DNA from: UBA8401 sp041665525
GTDB lineage: Bacteria > Bacteroidota > Ignavibacteria > UBA10030 > UBA8401
NCBI GenBank assembly: GCA_041665525.1
Contig: JBAYIS010000001.1
Span: 248,001 to 312,000, forward strand
Length of the DNA stretch: 64,000 nt
Reading direction: 5' to 3'
The position numbers were made by a program, and so were the translations under genes. Of this stretch, positions 29,945-38,744 are shown in pieces; position 1 is the stretch's first letter, and each line of letters begins with the position of its first letter. The notes under the pieces were generated by a model. It was given only the letters and a program-made list of their open reading frames with translations. It searched no databases and was not told the origin of the DNA.

Positions 29945-32125
29945 GTGAATATCAAAAAACTCCACATATATGCCGCAATTGGTTTTGCGGTCGTGCACTC
30001 CGGTTGCGCAGTGTATGATCCCGTAGCAGATTTTACCAAACAACGGTATACCAACGCCGTTTCCTATTTCAATACGTACTACAATGCCCAACGGTTGTAC
30101 AACGATGCTGAAACCGAAGTACTGCGGGCACACCGGGAGTATCTGGAACGGGGAGCCACCGCCAAAGCTTTTACCATTCCTTCCTCAGCCCGGCAGAAAT
30201 TTCAGGCCTCCATCGAAAAGAATTCCAAAGTATTGTCCTTTTATCCCGAATCGAAATTTGTTGATGACGCATTATTGATGATCGGGAAAGCATATTTTTA
30301 CATGGAGGATGATGTCCGGGCGGAACGGAAGTTTCTTGAATTGGCGGTGCAGTTTCCTAACAGCGACCTTATTCCTGAATCACAATTGTGGCTTGGGAAG
30401 AGTTATCTCCGGCAAAAAAAGACAGACGAAGGGATCAAACAGCTCGAAGATGTTTATACAAATACGGCCGATGGCAGCGATGAACTGGCGGGACAGGCTG
30501 CGTATGAAACTGGACAACATTATTTTTCTCTGCAGGAATATTCTCAAGCCGAAAAGCATTATACGCTTGCTGCTGAAAAAGTGAATGACGACGAGTTGAA
30601 AACTCAAATTTATTTTCAGATTGGAAAATGCAATTCAGCATTATTGCAATTTGAAAAAGCTGAACAAGCGTTTGCTCAAGCGGTAAAAGTGTCACCAGTC
30701 TATACACTGTTGTTCCAGTCGCAATTACAAAAAGTCAAATCTATAGCATATCAAAAGAGATATGACGAAGCACTTCAGGCTTTGCACGATATGCTGGACG
30801 ATAGTAAAAACAAAGAATTCTACGGTATTATTCACTTCGAATTTGCGAACATCTTGAACCTTCAGGGGAAGACAGAAGCTGCCGTTGAGAAATTCAGATA
30901 TATCGATACAGCATTTGCTCGAACTGATGAGGCGGCGCGATCGTATTTTCTTTTGGGAGAATACTATGAGAAGTCCGAGCGGAATTTTGATTCCGCGAGG
31001 GTGATGTATACCAAAGCAAGATCGGAATTTGCCGGGTCAGAAATCACTGCTTCCGCTGTCATTAAAGCAGATATGTTTATTAAGTATGCGGCGCTGAAAA
31101 AAGACCTGTTCCGGTTTGATTCTCTCTATATTTTTGAAGCATTTAGGACGGAACAGACGGATTCAATTGCCGCAGCGGCAAAAGACACTCTAAGGAAAAA
31201 AGATACCCTTATTGTTCGTGAAGAACAGAAATTGAAAAAGAGTGTGAAAACTGCCTCCGTAAAAACGGAAAAAGATAGTATTGCCGTGCTTGATTCCCTT
31301 AGGGCTAAAGAGCGAATGAATCGAGAACAACAGCGGAAGATAATGCTTGACTCGCTTCAACGGTCGATCATCCGGACAAAATTCGAACTCGGCGGATTGT
31401 TCTATTTGGAGTTGCAGCAACCGGATTCCGCACTCGTCTGGCTGAATGATGTCGTAAGGAATTATTCGAAGAACCAATTCGCACCCCGGGCATTGTATAC
31501 TATCGCAGAGATTTATCGCACCGTTCAATTCCGCACCGAGAAGGAATTGGAAGCGATCTACCAAGAGATTATTCGTGATTATCCAGAATCGCCGTACGCT
31601 AATGAAGCGAGAAAAAATATCGGCATTCCGATTATAATTGCGGAAAAGGATACCGCATTGACATTGTTTGAATCAGCGGAAATTCTATCCGAATCTCCGA
31701 ATCTGGATGCATCGATCCGTGCCTTTAAATCCATCGCAGAGAAATATCCATCATCTCCGATTGCTCCAAAAGCATTATATTCCGTCGGATGGCATTATGA
31801 GAATACCTTGAAGAATAATGACAGTGCCTTGGCGGTATATAAGCGATTGATCGCGTTGTATCCTGTGTCGACATTTGCTGCCGCAGTCCGCGCAAAAGTG
31901 ATGGAGGTAGAAAATGAAATGAACCGCGTGGAGCAAGAAAAGCAGAAGGAGATTGAAGCAGAGAAGTTGAAGGCACAGCAGGAAAAAACATTGCAGGAGA
32001 AAACACAGCAGGAGAAAGCGCAACAAATAAAAGAACAACAGGAAAAAGAAGTAAAGTCTGCAAAAGAAAAACAAGCCGAACCAGTCACTCCCGATACTCT
32101 TTCAACGCCGAAGATGAAATTATGA
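29945..32125 (+). CDS. Large TPR-repeat lipoprotein, possibly PorW/SprE-like
   Basis: A 726-residue protein with an N-terminal signal ending in VHSGC (lipobox-like, C20). After the segment YFNTYYNAQRLYNDAE comes a long array of tetratricopeptide repeats (about residues 80-360 and 460-640), with typical FYPESKFVDDALLMIGKAYF and YPSSPIAPKALYSVGWHYE units. The last 80 residues are a Glu/Gln/Lys-rich, low-complexity helix. Such lipoproteins occur in the T9SS (PorW/SprE) and in envelope assembly. A T9SS-type substrate is encoded at 50225, so a secretion role is possible, but the family is not pinned down. The start is GTG at 29945. It overlaps pyrK by 4 bases. Confidence 0.7.
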   Translation: MNIKKLHIYAAIGFAVVHSGCAVYDPVADFTKQRYTNAVSYFNTYYNAQRLYNDAETEVLRAHREYLERGATAKAFTIPSSARQKFQASIEKNSKVLSFYPESKFVDDALLMIGKAYFYMEDDVRAERKFLELAVQFPNSDLIPESQLWLGKSYLRQKKTDEGIKQLEDVYTNTADGSDELAGQAAYETGQHYFSLQEYSQAEKHYTLAAEKVNDDELKTQIYFQIGKCNSALLQFEKAEQAFAQAVKVSPVYTLLFQSQLQKVKSIAYQKRYDEALQALHDMLDDSKNKEFYGIIHFEFANILNLQGKTEAAVEKFRYIDTAFARTDEAARSYFLLGEYYEKSERNFDSARVMYTKARSEFAGSEITASAVIKADMFIKYAALKKDLFRFDSLYIFEAFRTEQTDSIAAAAKDTLRKKDTLIVREEQKLKKSVKTASVKTEKDSIAVLDSLRAKERMNREQQRKIMLDSLQRSIIRTKFELGGLFYLELQQPDSALVWLNDVVRNYSKNQFAPRALYTIAEIYRTVQFRTEKELEAIYQEIIRDYPESPYANEARKNIGIPIIIAEKDTALTLFESAEILSESPNLDASIRAFKSIAEKYPSSPIAPKALYSVGWHYENTLKNNDSALAVYKRLIALYPVSTFAAAVRAKVMEVENEMNRVEQEKQKEIEAEKLKAQQEKTLQEKTQQEKAQQIKEQQEKEVKSAKEKQAEPVTPDTLSTPKMKL

Positions 32126-32886
32126 AGCAAGAAATAGTCACGATCCATTCTTTTGAACACCTCACACCCGAGATATTGGAACTCACATTCGTTTCCGATT
32201 ACCTCTCGTCCAAAGCGAAACCGGGTCAGTTCATCAACATCCGTGTGGATAGCAACTACCCGCTGTTGAGGCGCCCGTTCAGTATCTTCAATGTTGAAGA
32301 GAACAAGATCTCAATCGTTTTTAATGTGATCGGTACCGGGACGAAATTACTGGCACGGAAAAAGATCGGGGATACAATCGATGTCGTCGGCCCATGCGGA
32401 AATGACTTTTTAGCATTCGTTGATGGTTCATTCGATACCGCAATATTTGTTGCCGGCGGTATTGGTGTTGCTCCGTTCACATTCTTTACGAAAAAACTTC
32501 CGGCGGAGAAACAACTTGTTACATATCTTGGCGGAAGACATTCAGACCTCATCGTGGAAAAGGGATTGCGAAACATTAAGGTTGCTACTGATGACGGGAG
32601 CCGAGGATTCCACGGAACTGTTCTGGATTTGATCAAATCCGATCTTTCAAAGAATAAGTATGGAACAATGAGATTCTTTTTATGCGGCCCAACCAGGATG
32701 ATGAAAGCCGTCGCTGATTTCGCAAAAGAGAACGGAGTTTCGTGTTATGCATCCCTGGAATGCGACATGGCGTGTGGTATCGGATTGTGCCAGGGTTGTA
32801 ACATTGAGATGACTGGCGGCGAGAAAAAATACAAGTTGGTCTGCAAAGAAGGAACCATTTTTGAAACCCAGAGCGTGAAAATATGA
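32122..32886 (+). CDS. pyrK: Dihydroorotate dehydrogenase electron-transfer subunit
   Basis: A 254-residue flavin/iron-sulfur subunit that passes electrons from PyrD to NAD. FAD binding is indicated by YPLLRRPFSIFN (46-57) and GTGTKLLA; NAD binding by FVAGGIGVAPF (109-119) and FLCGPTRMM. The 2Fe-2S cluster ligands are C218, C223, C226 and C241 (MACGIGLCQGC...LVCKEG). It overlaps pyrD by 4 bases, as in many class 1B systems. Length and order are standard. Confidence 0.93.
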   Translation: MKQEIVTIHSFEHLTPEILELTFVSDYLSSKAKPGQFINIRVDSNYPLLRRPFSIFNVEENKISIVFNVIGTGTKLLARKKIGDTIDVVGPCGNDFLAFVDGSFDTAIFVAGGIGVAPFTFFTKKLPAEKQLVTYLGGRHSDLIVEKGLRNIKVATDDGSRGFHGTVLDLIKSDLSKNKYGTMRFFLCGPTRMMKAVADFAKENGVSCYASLECDMACGIGLCQGCNIEMTGGEKKYKLVCKEGTIFETQSVKI

Positions 32887-33827
32887 TACAAGAGTCATTC
32901 AAACTCGGTACTGTAGAATTTAAAAACCGCATCCTTGTTGCTTCCGGTACCTTCGGTTATGGCGATGAAGTGCCGGACCTGGTGGATATCGCGAAACTCG
33001 GCGGTATCATGACGAAATCACTTTCCATGAAACCGCGGGATGGCAATCCAAATCCCCGCATTGCGGAAACGGCAAGCGGCATGTTGAATTCCATAGGATT
33101 GGCAAACATTGGCGTCCATAAATTCATTGCCGAAAAACTCCCTGTGTTACGAAGGCACGATACCAGGATCATTGCGAACATCGCGGCGAGCAGTGTAGAG
33201 GAATATTGCAATGTGTTGGAATTGCTGGACGCTCAGGAAGGCGTTCACGGATTTGAGATTAATGTCTCCTGTCCGAATGTAAAAGAAGGTGGGTTGAGTT
33301 TCGGTACAGATGTGAAGCTTGTGTCTCTCATAACAAAAGAGCTTCGGCGCAGAACGACAAAACCATTGATCATCAAATTGACACCCAATGTTACGCATAT
33401 ATCCGAGTTTGCCAGGGCGTGCGAATCGGAAGGTGCCGATGCTGTTTCCGTGATCAATACTGTCATCGGTATGGCGGTGAACATCAACAAACGAATGCCG
33501 AAAATTGCGACAACCACCGGGGGCCTTTCTGGTCCGGCAATTAAACCGATTGCACTGGCGAAAGTCTATGAAACGGTCAACGCAGTAAAAATTCCGGTGA
33601 TCGGAGTCGGCGGCATCGTCAGTTGGGAAGATGCCGTTGAGTTTTTTATTGTCGGCGCATCGATGGTGCAAATTGGAACCGCGAATTTTATCAATCCTTC
33701 CACCGGTGTTTCCGTTGCAGAAGGCGTGAAGCACTATTGCGAACAACAAGGATGCAATGATATCGGTCAGCTTGTCAAATCTCTGCAAACCAACAAGACC
33801 ATATCCGTTGTCGACTCCTGGTTATAA
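32883..33827 (+). CDS. pyrD: Dihydroorotate dehydrogenase, class 1B catalytic subunit
   Basis: A 314-residue FMN enzyme oxidising dihydroorotate to orotate in pyrimidine synthesis. The catalytic cysteine typical of class 1 is C130 in INVSCPNVKEGG. Other landmarks are LVASGTFGYGDEV, LSMKPRDGNPNPRI, VINTVIGMAVN, TGGLSGPAIKPIAL and GVGGIVSWEDAVEFFIVGASMVQIGT. Pairing with pyrK confirms the NAD-dependent 1B type. No other pyr genes are adjacent. folC follows after 23 bases. Confidence 0.96.
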   Translation: MIQESFKLGTVEFKNRILVASGTFGYGDEVPDLVDIAKLGGIMTKSLSMKPRDGNPNPRIAETASGMLNSIGLANIGVHKFIAEKLPVLRRHDTRIIANIAASSVEEYCNVLELLDAQEGVHGFEINVSCPNVKEGGLSFGTDVKLVSLITKELRRRTTKPLIIKLTPNVTHISEFARACESEGADAVSVINTVIGMAVNINKRMPKIATTTGGLSGPAIKPIALAKVYETVNAVKIPVIGVGGIVSWEDAVEFFIVGASMVQIGTANFINPSTGVSVAEGVKHYCEQQGCNDIGQLVKSLQTNKTISVVDSWL

Positions 33828-33850
33828 CACTACCGGGATTTTTTTTCACA

Positions 33851-35065
33851 ATGAAACCCACATTAGATTTTCTCTATTCACTCCATATGTTCGGGATGAA
33901 ACTTGGACTCCGGAACATCCGGGCACTGTTGCGTTCCATCGGGGATCCGCATCGAGCATTCCCGTCCGTCCACATTGCCGGAACCAACGGTAAGGGTTCG
34001 ACAAGTTCCATGATCGCTGCGATCCTGACTGCAGCCGGATACAAAGTAGGATTATATACGTCTCCGCATCTTGTTCATTTCAATGAACGAATTCGTATCA
34101 ATGGAGCAGTTATTTCGGATGCCGATATTGTCCGCTATACCGCACAACTACGTTCACAGATCATTAAAAGGAAAGCCACGTTCTTTGAAGCGACGACGGC
34201 TATTGCGTTCAAGTATTTTGCTGATCAAAATGTCGATATCGCCGTGATTGAAACCGGTTTAGGAGGCAGGCTAGATTCGACGAACGTACTGAAACCGGTA
34301 GTTTCCGTGATCACTTCCATCGGGATGGACCATACAGAACATCTTGGGAATTCGATTCGATTGATCGCCGGTGAAAAAGCAGGGATCATTAAGCGTCATG
34401 TTCCGGTTGTTACGGGAAGGTTAACACCAATAGCAAAAAGAACGATCGAAGCAGCAGCCGCTGATAAAAAGTCTCCGGTGTTTGATTCGTCCGCTCTCAC
34501 ACTTCCGGACGATATAACATTGCAATTGAAAGGGGAGCACCAGATTGGAAATGCAAAGACGGCGATTGCTGCGGTGAACTTCATCAGCAAAATATTGCTT
34601 ATTGGCAATGCAGCGATCCGGAAAGGATTGGAACGGACGACACAGTTGTCCGGGTTGAGAGCGCGAATGGAGTTCATTCACGGTGCTCCGGTTGTGCTGT
34701 TAGATGTTGCGCATAATCCAGACGGCAGTGCAGCTTTAGTCAGCGAATTGAAGAATTTTAAGACCAGCAAAATCGTGATTATATTCGGAGTGATGAGGGA
34801 TAAAGACTACCGTTCAATTCTTAAACATTTTAAAAAGATTGCCTCGACGATTATTGCAACAGCGCCGTCGATAGAGCGGGCATTGCCCTCTTCACTACTC
34901 GCAACGTTCTGTCGAAAGTCGGGAATTCAGACGATTGAATCAGCAACGGTCCGTGAAGCGGTGCGGAAAGGGAAGGCAATCGCCGGAAAGAAGGGATTGC
35001 TTGTCGTGACCGGATCGCATTATTTGGTCGGCGAAGTGATTCCAATCCTTGAAAAAAAGCCTTGA
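33851..35065 (+). CDS. folC: Folylpolyglutamate/dihydrofolate synthase
   Basis: A 404-residue Mur-ligase-fold enzyme that adds glutamate to folates and may also make dihydrofolate. The P-loop is GTNGKGSTSSM, then LYTSPHLVHFNERI, the metal-binding ETGLGGRLDSTNV, SIGMDHTEHLGN, GEKAGIIK, and the C-terminal domain LLDVAHNPDGSAAL and VTGSHYLVGEV. It is complete. The fourth residue class FLYSLHMFGMKLGL at the N-terminus is usual for the family. A promoter for rho begins inside its last codons. Confidence 0.95.
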   Translation: MKPTLDFLYSLHMFGMKLGLRNIRALLRSIGDPHRAFPSVHIAGTNGKGSTSSMIAAILTAAGYKVGLYTSPHLVHFNERIRINGAVISDADIVRYTAQLRSQIIKRKATFFEATTAIAFKYFADQNVDIAVIETGLGGRLDSTNVLKPVVSVITSIGMDHTEHLGNSIRLIAGEKAGIIKRHVPVVTGRLTPIAKRTIEAAAADKKSPVFDSSALTLPDDITLQLKGEHQIGNAKTAIAAVNFISKILLIGNAAIRKGLERTTQLSGLRARMEFIHGAPVVLLDVAHNPDGSAALVSELKNFKTSKIVIIFGVMRDKDYRSILKHFKKIASTIIATAPSIERALPSSLLATFCRKSGIQTIESATVREAVRKGKAIAGKKGLLVVTGSHYLVGEVIPILEKKP

Positions 35066-35090
35066 CAATAAACTTGTTTTGCTCTAATTT
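35062..35090 (+). promoter_or_regulatory. Promoter TTGACA-17-TAATTT for rho
   Basis: A perfect TTGACA at 35062-35067 overlaps the folC stop and lies 17 bases from TAATTT (35085-35090). Transcription would start near 35097, giving a leader of about 155 bases. Confidence 0.7.
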
Positions 35091-35096
35091 GACAAT

Positions 35097-35251
35097 AGAA
35101 ATACGGCACATTCCTTATCGGCAATCCACACACACTATCGTCTCAATCAATAATTCATACTAATTCCAACGCTAATTAACTGTTGTATCGCATTATCTTG
35201 ATCTTCATTACGTACTTTATTTAAACACTTCTAAGGGGGTAGCCTTCGCCT
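35097..35251 (+). promoter_or_regulatory. Long C-rich, G-poor leader of rho (possible rut/attenuation region)
   Basis: The leader, particularly about 35111-35190, is rich in C and A with very few G and no stable hairpin that I can see. Such stretches are typical Rho-loading sites, which would allow Rho to terminate its own message. The ribosome site is AAGGGGG at about 35233-35239. Confidence 0.4.
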
Positions 35252-36505
35252 ATGCCAATGGACATTTCTGAACTTAAGTCCAAAAAAATCTCCGATCTGA
35301 ACAAAATCGCAAAAGACCTGAACCTGTCTGGATACAGCGATCTCCGCAAACAAGAACTCATCTTCAAAATTCTCGAAGCGCAAAGTCAGAAAGACGGACA
35401 GACCTTTAGTAAAGGTGTTCTGGAAGTACTGCCGGACGGATATGGATTCCTGCGGTCAGTAGATTATAATTATCTGCCGTCACCGGATGATATTTATGTC
35501 TCTCCTTCACAGATTAAAAAATTCGCATTGCGCACAGGCGATACGGTCAGCGGACAGGTTCGGCCCCCGAAGGACGGAGAGCGATTTTTTGCATTGCTCC
35601 GCGTTGAGGCGGTGAACGAAGATGAACCAGAAAAAATTCGGGAACGTATTTTATTTGACAATTTGACCCCATTGTATCCAGAAGAGCGGTTGAAACTTGA
35701 AACGGCTCCTGGTGAACATGCAATGCGTGTTCTGGACATGCTGGCACCGATCGGAAAAGGGCAGCGCGGAATGATTGTTTCACCGCCGAAAGCGGGGAAA
35801 ACAATTATGCTGCAAAAGATTGCCAATAGTATCGCGCGGAATCATCCTGAAGTAAAATTGCTGATGCTGTTGATCGATGAACGTCCTGAAGAAGTGACCG
35901 ATATGGAACGAAGCGTCAGTGCTGAGGTTGTTGCATCCACATTTGACGAACCGCCCGAACGGCACGTTCAGGTGGCAGATATGGTCATAGAAAAAGCGAA
36001 ACGCCTCGTCGAAGCAAAGCACGACGTAGTGATCCTATTGGATAGTATTACCCGTTTGGCCCGCGCACATAACACCGTAACTCCGCATTCGGGAAAGATC
36101 CTATCCGGCGGTGTGGATGCGATGGCATTGCATCGTCCCAAACGTTTCTTTGGCGCTGCCCGGAATATCGAGGACGGTGGAAGCTTGACCATTATTGCCA
36201 CCGCACTTGTTGAAACAGGAAGCAGAATGGATGAAGTGATCTTTGAAGAATTCAAAGGGACCGGTAATAGTGAAATTGTTCTGGATCGGAAACTGGCTGA
36301 CCGCCGAATTTTCCCGGCTATCGATGTGAACCGTTCCGGTACACGGCGTGAAGAGATACTGTTGGAACAAGATGAAATGAACCGGATTTGGATTCTCCGG
36401 AAATTCATGAGCGACTTCAATCCGGTGGAAGCAATGGAGTTTCTGCTGGAACGATTGAAAGGGACGAAATCGAACAAAGAGTTCTTAAAATCCATGAATA
36501 GCTGA
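35252..36505 (+). CDS. rho: Transcription termination factor Rho
   Basis: A 417-residue hexameric RNA-dependent ATPase that ends transcription. It has the Rho N-terminal helical domain (about 3-45), the cold-shock-like RNA-binding domain (VLPDGYGFLRSVDYNYLPSPDDIYVS, 58-84), Walker A PPKAGKT (178-184), Walker B VVILLDSITRLARA and the GGVDAMALHRPKRFFGAARN Q/R-loop region. All are intact and no long insertion is present. It is transcribed from its own promoter with a long, G-poor leader and is followed by a strong terminator. Confidence 0.97.
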   Translation: MPMDISELKSKKISDLNKIAKDLNLSGYSDLRKQELIFKILEAQSQKDGQTFSKGVLEVLPDGYGFLRSVDYNYLPSPDDIYVSPSQIKKFALRTGDTVSGQVRPPKDGERFFALLRVEAVNEDEPEKIRERILFDNLTPLYPEERLKLETAPGEHAMRVLDMLAPIGKGQRGMIVSPPKAGKTIMLQKIANSIARNHPEVKLLMLLIDERPEEVTDMERSVSAEVVASTFDEPPERHVQVADMVIEKAKRLVEAKHDVVILLDSITRLARAHNTVTPHSGKILSGGVDAMALHRPKRFFGAARNIEDGGSLTIIATALVETGSRMDEVIFEEFKGTGNSEIVLDRKLADRRIFPAIDVNRSGTRREEILLEQDEMNRIWILRKFMSDFNPVEAMEFLLERLKGTKSNKEFLKSMNS

Positions 36506-36507
36506 TT

Positions 36508-36534
36508 AAAAAGCCGTCGAAAGACGGCTTTTTT
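36508..36534 (+). terminator. Intrinsic terminator after rho
   Basis: An 8-base GC-rich core within AAAAAGCCGTC/GACGGCTTTTT, with a GAAA tetraloop (36519-36522), is followed by T-rich sequence. The A-tract on the left makes it usable from both strands. Confidence 0.95.
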
Positions 36535-36537
36535 ATT

Positions 36538-36566
36538 TTGGAACTTCACCTTTTTCCGTGTAACTT
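36538..36566 (+). promoter_or_regulatory. Candidate promoter TTGGAA-17-TAACTT for the thiolase operon
   Basis: TTGGAA (36538-36543) and TAACTT (36561-36566) have 17-base spacing, directly after the rho terminator and about 25 bases before the thiolase start. Confidence 0.45.
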
Positions 36567-36590
36567 TATGCAATTATTAAGGATTGTTGT

Positions 36591-37769
36591 ATGAATGAAG
36601 TTGTCATTGTCAGTGCCTGCCGGACTCCGATTGGATCTTTCGGCGGAACGCTGAGTTCCATTACCGCACCTAAGCTTGGCGCCATTGCAATTGAAGAAGC
36701 GATCAATCGCGCTTCGATTTCGAAAGATATCGTCAACGAAGTGATCATGGGAAATGTTGTTCAGGCCGGAGTTGGTCAAGCGCCCGCACGCCAGGCAGCA
36801 CTGTATGCTGGTCTTCCCGCATCAGTGGAAACTATGACCGTGAATAAGGTATGCGGTTCGGGGTTGAAAGCGATTATGCTTGCATCCCAGGCCATTGCCC
36901 TTGGTGATGCCGAAGTAATTGTTGCCGGTGGTATGGAAAGTATGTCCAATGCTCCGTATCTCGTGCCGCAGGCGCGGTATGGATATCGGTACGGCAATGG
37001 TGAATTGCAGGATTCATTGATGCGCGATGGATTACAGGATGTGTACCAGGGTGTGCCGATGGGAAATTTTGCGGAACAATGTGCAAAGGAATGCAATGTC
37101 CCGCGCGAAGCGCAGGATGAATTTGCCATCATGAGTTACAAACGTGCTCAGGAATCACTCACTACCGGAAGATTCAAAGAGGAAACCGTAAAGGTTCCGA
37201 TCTCCGGCAAGAAAGGCGAGACGGCGTTTGTGGAAGCGGATGAAGAACCGTTCAAAACAAATTTCGACAAAATACCGACGCTGCGACCGGCGTTCCAGAA
37301 AGATGGAACCGTGACAGCGGCAAATTCTTCCAAGATCAACGACGGTGCTGCTGCACTTGTTCTGATGTCGGCAGACAAAGCAAAATCGCTCGGTTTGAAA
37401 CCGATGGCAAGAATCATCGCTTCCGCATCTGCTGCAAAAGAGCCGAATTGGTTTACGACCGCACCGGCGGATGTGATTACAAAAGTTTTAAAGAAAGCCA
37501 AACTCACTTTAAGCGATATCGACTTGTTCGAAATCAATGAAGCGTTCGCAGTTGTTGCGCTCGCAGTGAATAAACTTGCTGGGATCGATGTGAACAAAGT
37601 AAATGTAAACGGCGGTGCAGTTGCTCTCGGACATCCGATCGGCGCCAGCGGCGCACGGATCACCGTCTCGCTGCTCTATGCATTGAAACAAAGAAATCTG
37701 AAACGCGGGATGTCCGCCATCTGCATCGGCGGCGGCGAAGCAAGCGGGTTGATAGTAGAATTGATTTAA
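36591..37769 (+). CDS. Acetyl-CoA acetyltransferase (thiolase)
   Basis: A 392-residue thiolase II type enzyme interconverting two acetyl-CoA and acetoacetyl-CoA, or cleaving longer 3-ketoacyl-CoA. Catalytic residues are C88 (NKVCGSGLKA), H348 (ALGHPIGASGAR) and C378 (ICIGGGEASG). The family NEAFAVVALA motif is also present. It is followed after 26 bases by 3-hydroxyacyl-CoA dehydrogenase and then acyl-CoA dehydrogenase, a beta-oxidation/butyrate-type set. The direction of the pathway is not told by sequence. Confidence 0.94.
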   Translation: MNEVVIVSACRTPIGSFGGTLSSITAPKLGAIAIEEAINRASISKDIVNEVIMGNVVQAGVGQAPARQAALYAGLPASVETMTVNKVCGSGLKAIMLASQAIALGDAEVIVAGGMESMSNAPYLVPQARYGYRYGNGELQDSLMRDGLQDVYQGVPMGNFAEQCAKECNVPREAQDEFAIMSYKRAQESLTTGRFKEETVKVPISGKKGETAFVEADEEPFKTNFDKIPTLRPAFQKDGTVTAANSSKINDGAAALVLMSADKAKSLGLKPMARIIASASAAKEPNWFTTAPADVITKVLKKAKLTLSDIDLFEINEAFAVVALAVNKLAGIDVNKVNVNGGAVALGHPIGASGARITVSLLYALKQRNLKRGMSAICIGGGEASGLIVELI

Positions 37770-37795
37770 ATCGATTTATTTATCAGGATTATTCT

Positions 37796-38659
37796 ATGGC
37801 TATCAGGAACGTTACCGTAATAGGATCAGGAACGATGGGGAACGGTATTGCGCATGTATTCGCGCAATTTGGATTTTCCGTCACACTGAATGATATAAAG
37901 CAGGAGTTTCTCGACAAGGCATTGAAAACGATCTCCTCCAATCTGGACCGTCAGGTAAAAAAAGGAACACTCGCCGAAGAACAAAAGGGTAAAATACTTT
38001 CCAATATCCTTCCGTCGCTCGATCTTGCCGGGGCAGTGAAAAATGCCGACATCATCATCGAAGCGGCAACAGAAAATAGACAGATCAAGTTTGAAATCTT
38101 TCGCACTATTGATGGAAATGCACCAGCGCATGCGATTCTTGCTTCAAATACCTCTTCCATATCCATCACGGAAATTGGCGCGGTCACCAAACGTCCGGAA
38201 CAGGTGATCGGAATGCATTTCATGAATCCCGTTCCTGTGATGAAACTGGTGGAAGTGATCCGCGGCCTTTCCACTTCGAACGGAACCTACGCTTCCGTAA
38301 AACTGCTGTCAGAAACAATCGAAAAGATCCCGGTTGAAGTCAACGACTATCCGGGATTCGTTTCTAATCGAGTACTACTTCCCATGCTGAATGAAGCAAT
38401 GTATTGCGTCATGGAAGGAGTAGCGACACCGGAATCGATCGATACCGTAATGAAACTGGGTATGAACCACCCGATGGGTCCGCTGACTCTTGCCGATTTT
38501 ATCGGACTGGATGTCTGCCTGTCGATCATGAATGTATTGTACGACGGACTGGGAGATTCAAAGTATCGCCCCTGTCCGCTGCTGAAAAAGATGGTTGCAG
38601 CCGGTCATCTTGGACGCAAAAGCTGCAAAGGATTTTACGAGTATCCTCCGCAAAAATAA
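37796..38659 (+). CDS. 3-hydroxybutyryl-CoA dehydrogenase
   Basis: A 287-residue NAD(P)-dependent 3-hydroxyacyl-CoA dehydrogenase. The Rossmann motif is GSGTMGNGIAHVFA; the catalytic histidine is in VIGMHFMNPVPVMKLVEVI; PGFVSNRVLLPMLNEA and HPMGPLTLADFIGLD mark the C-terminal dimerisation domain. It is the single-domain type seen in butyrate-type pathways. No enoyl-CoA hydratase gene lies in this operon. A GGATTATTCT ribosome region precedes the ATG. Confidence 0.94.
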   Translation: MAIRNVTVIGSGTMGNGIAHVFAQFGFSVTLNDIKQEFLDKALKTISSNLDRQVKKGTLAEEQKGKILSNILPSLDLAGAVKNADIIIEAATENRQIKFEIFRTIDGNAPAHAILASNTSSISITEIGAVTKRPEQVIGMHFMNPVPVMKLVEVIRGLSTSNGTYASVKLLSETIEKIPVEVNDYPGFVSNRVLLPMLNEAMYCVMEGVATPESIDTVMKLGMNHPMGPLTLADFIGLDVCLSIMNVLYDGLGDSKYRPCPLLKKMVAAGHLGRKSCKGFYEYPPQK

Positions 38660-38744
38660 TTGTTCTATACCATAATAACTCACAGCACGCAAATCGAACG
38701 CTGCGTATTTCATTATCATAACGCTTAAAACATAAGAAAGTGAT

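Noticed and set aside
33147..33788. A 213-codon minus-strand open frame opposite pyrD
   Set aside because: Antisense shadow of pyrD, with no motif or ribosome site.
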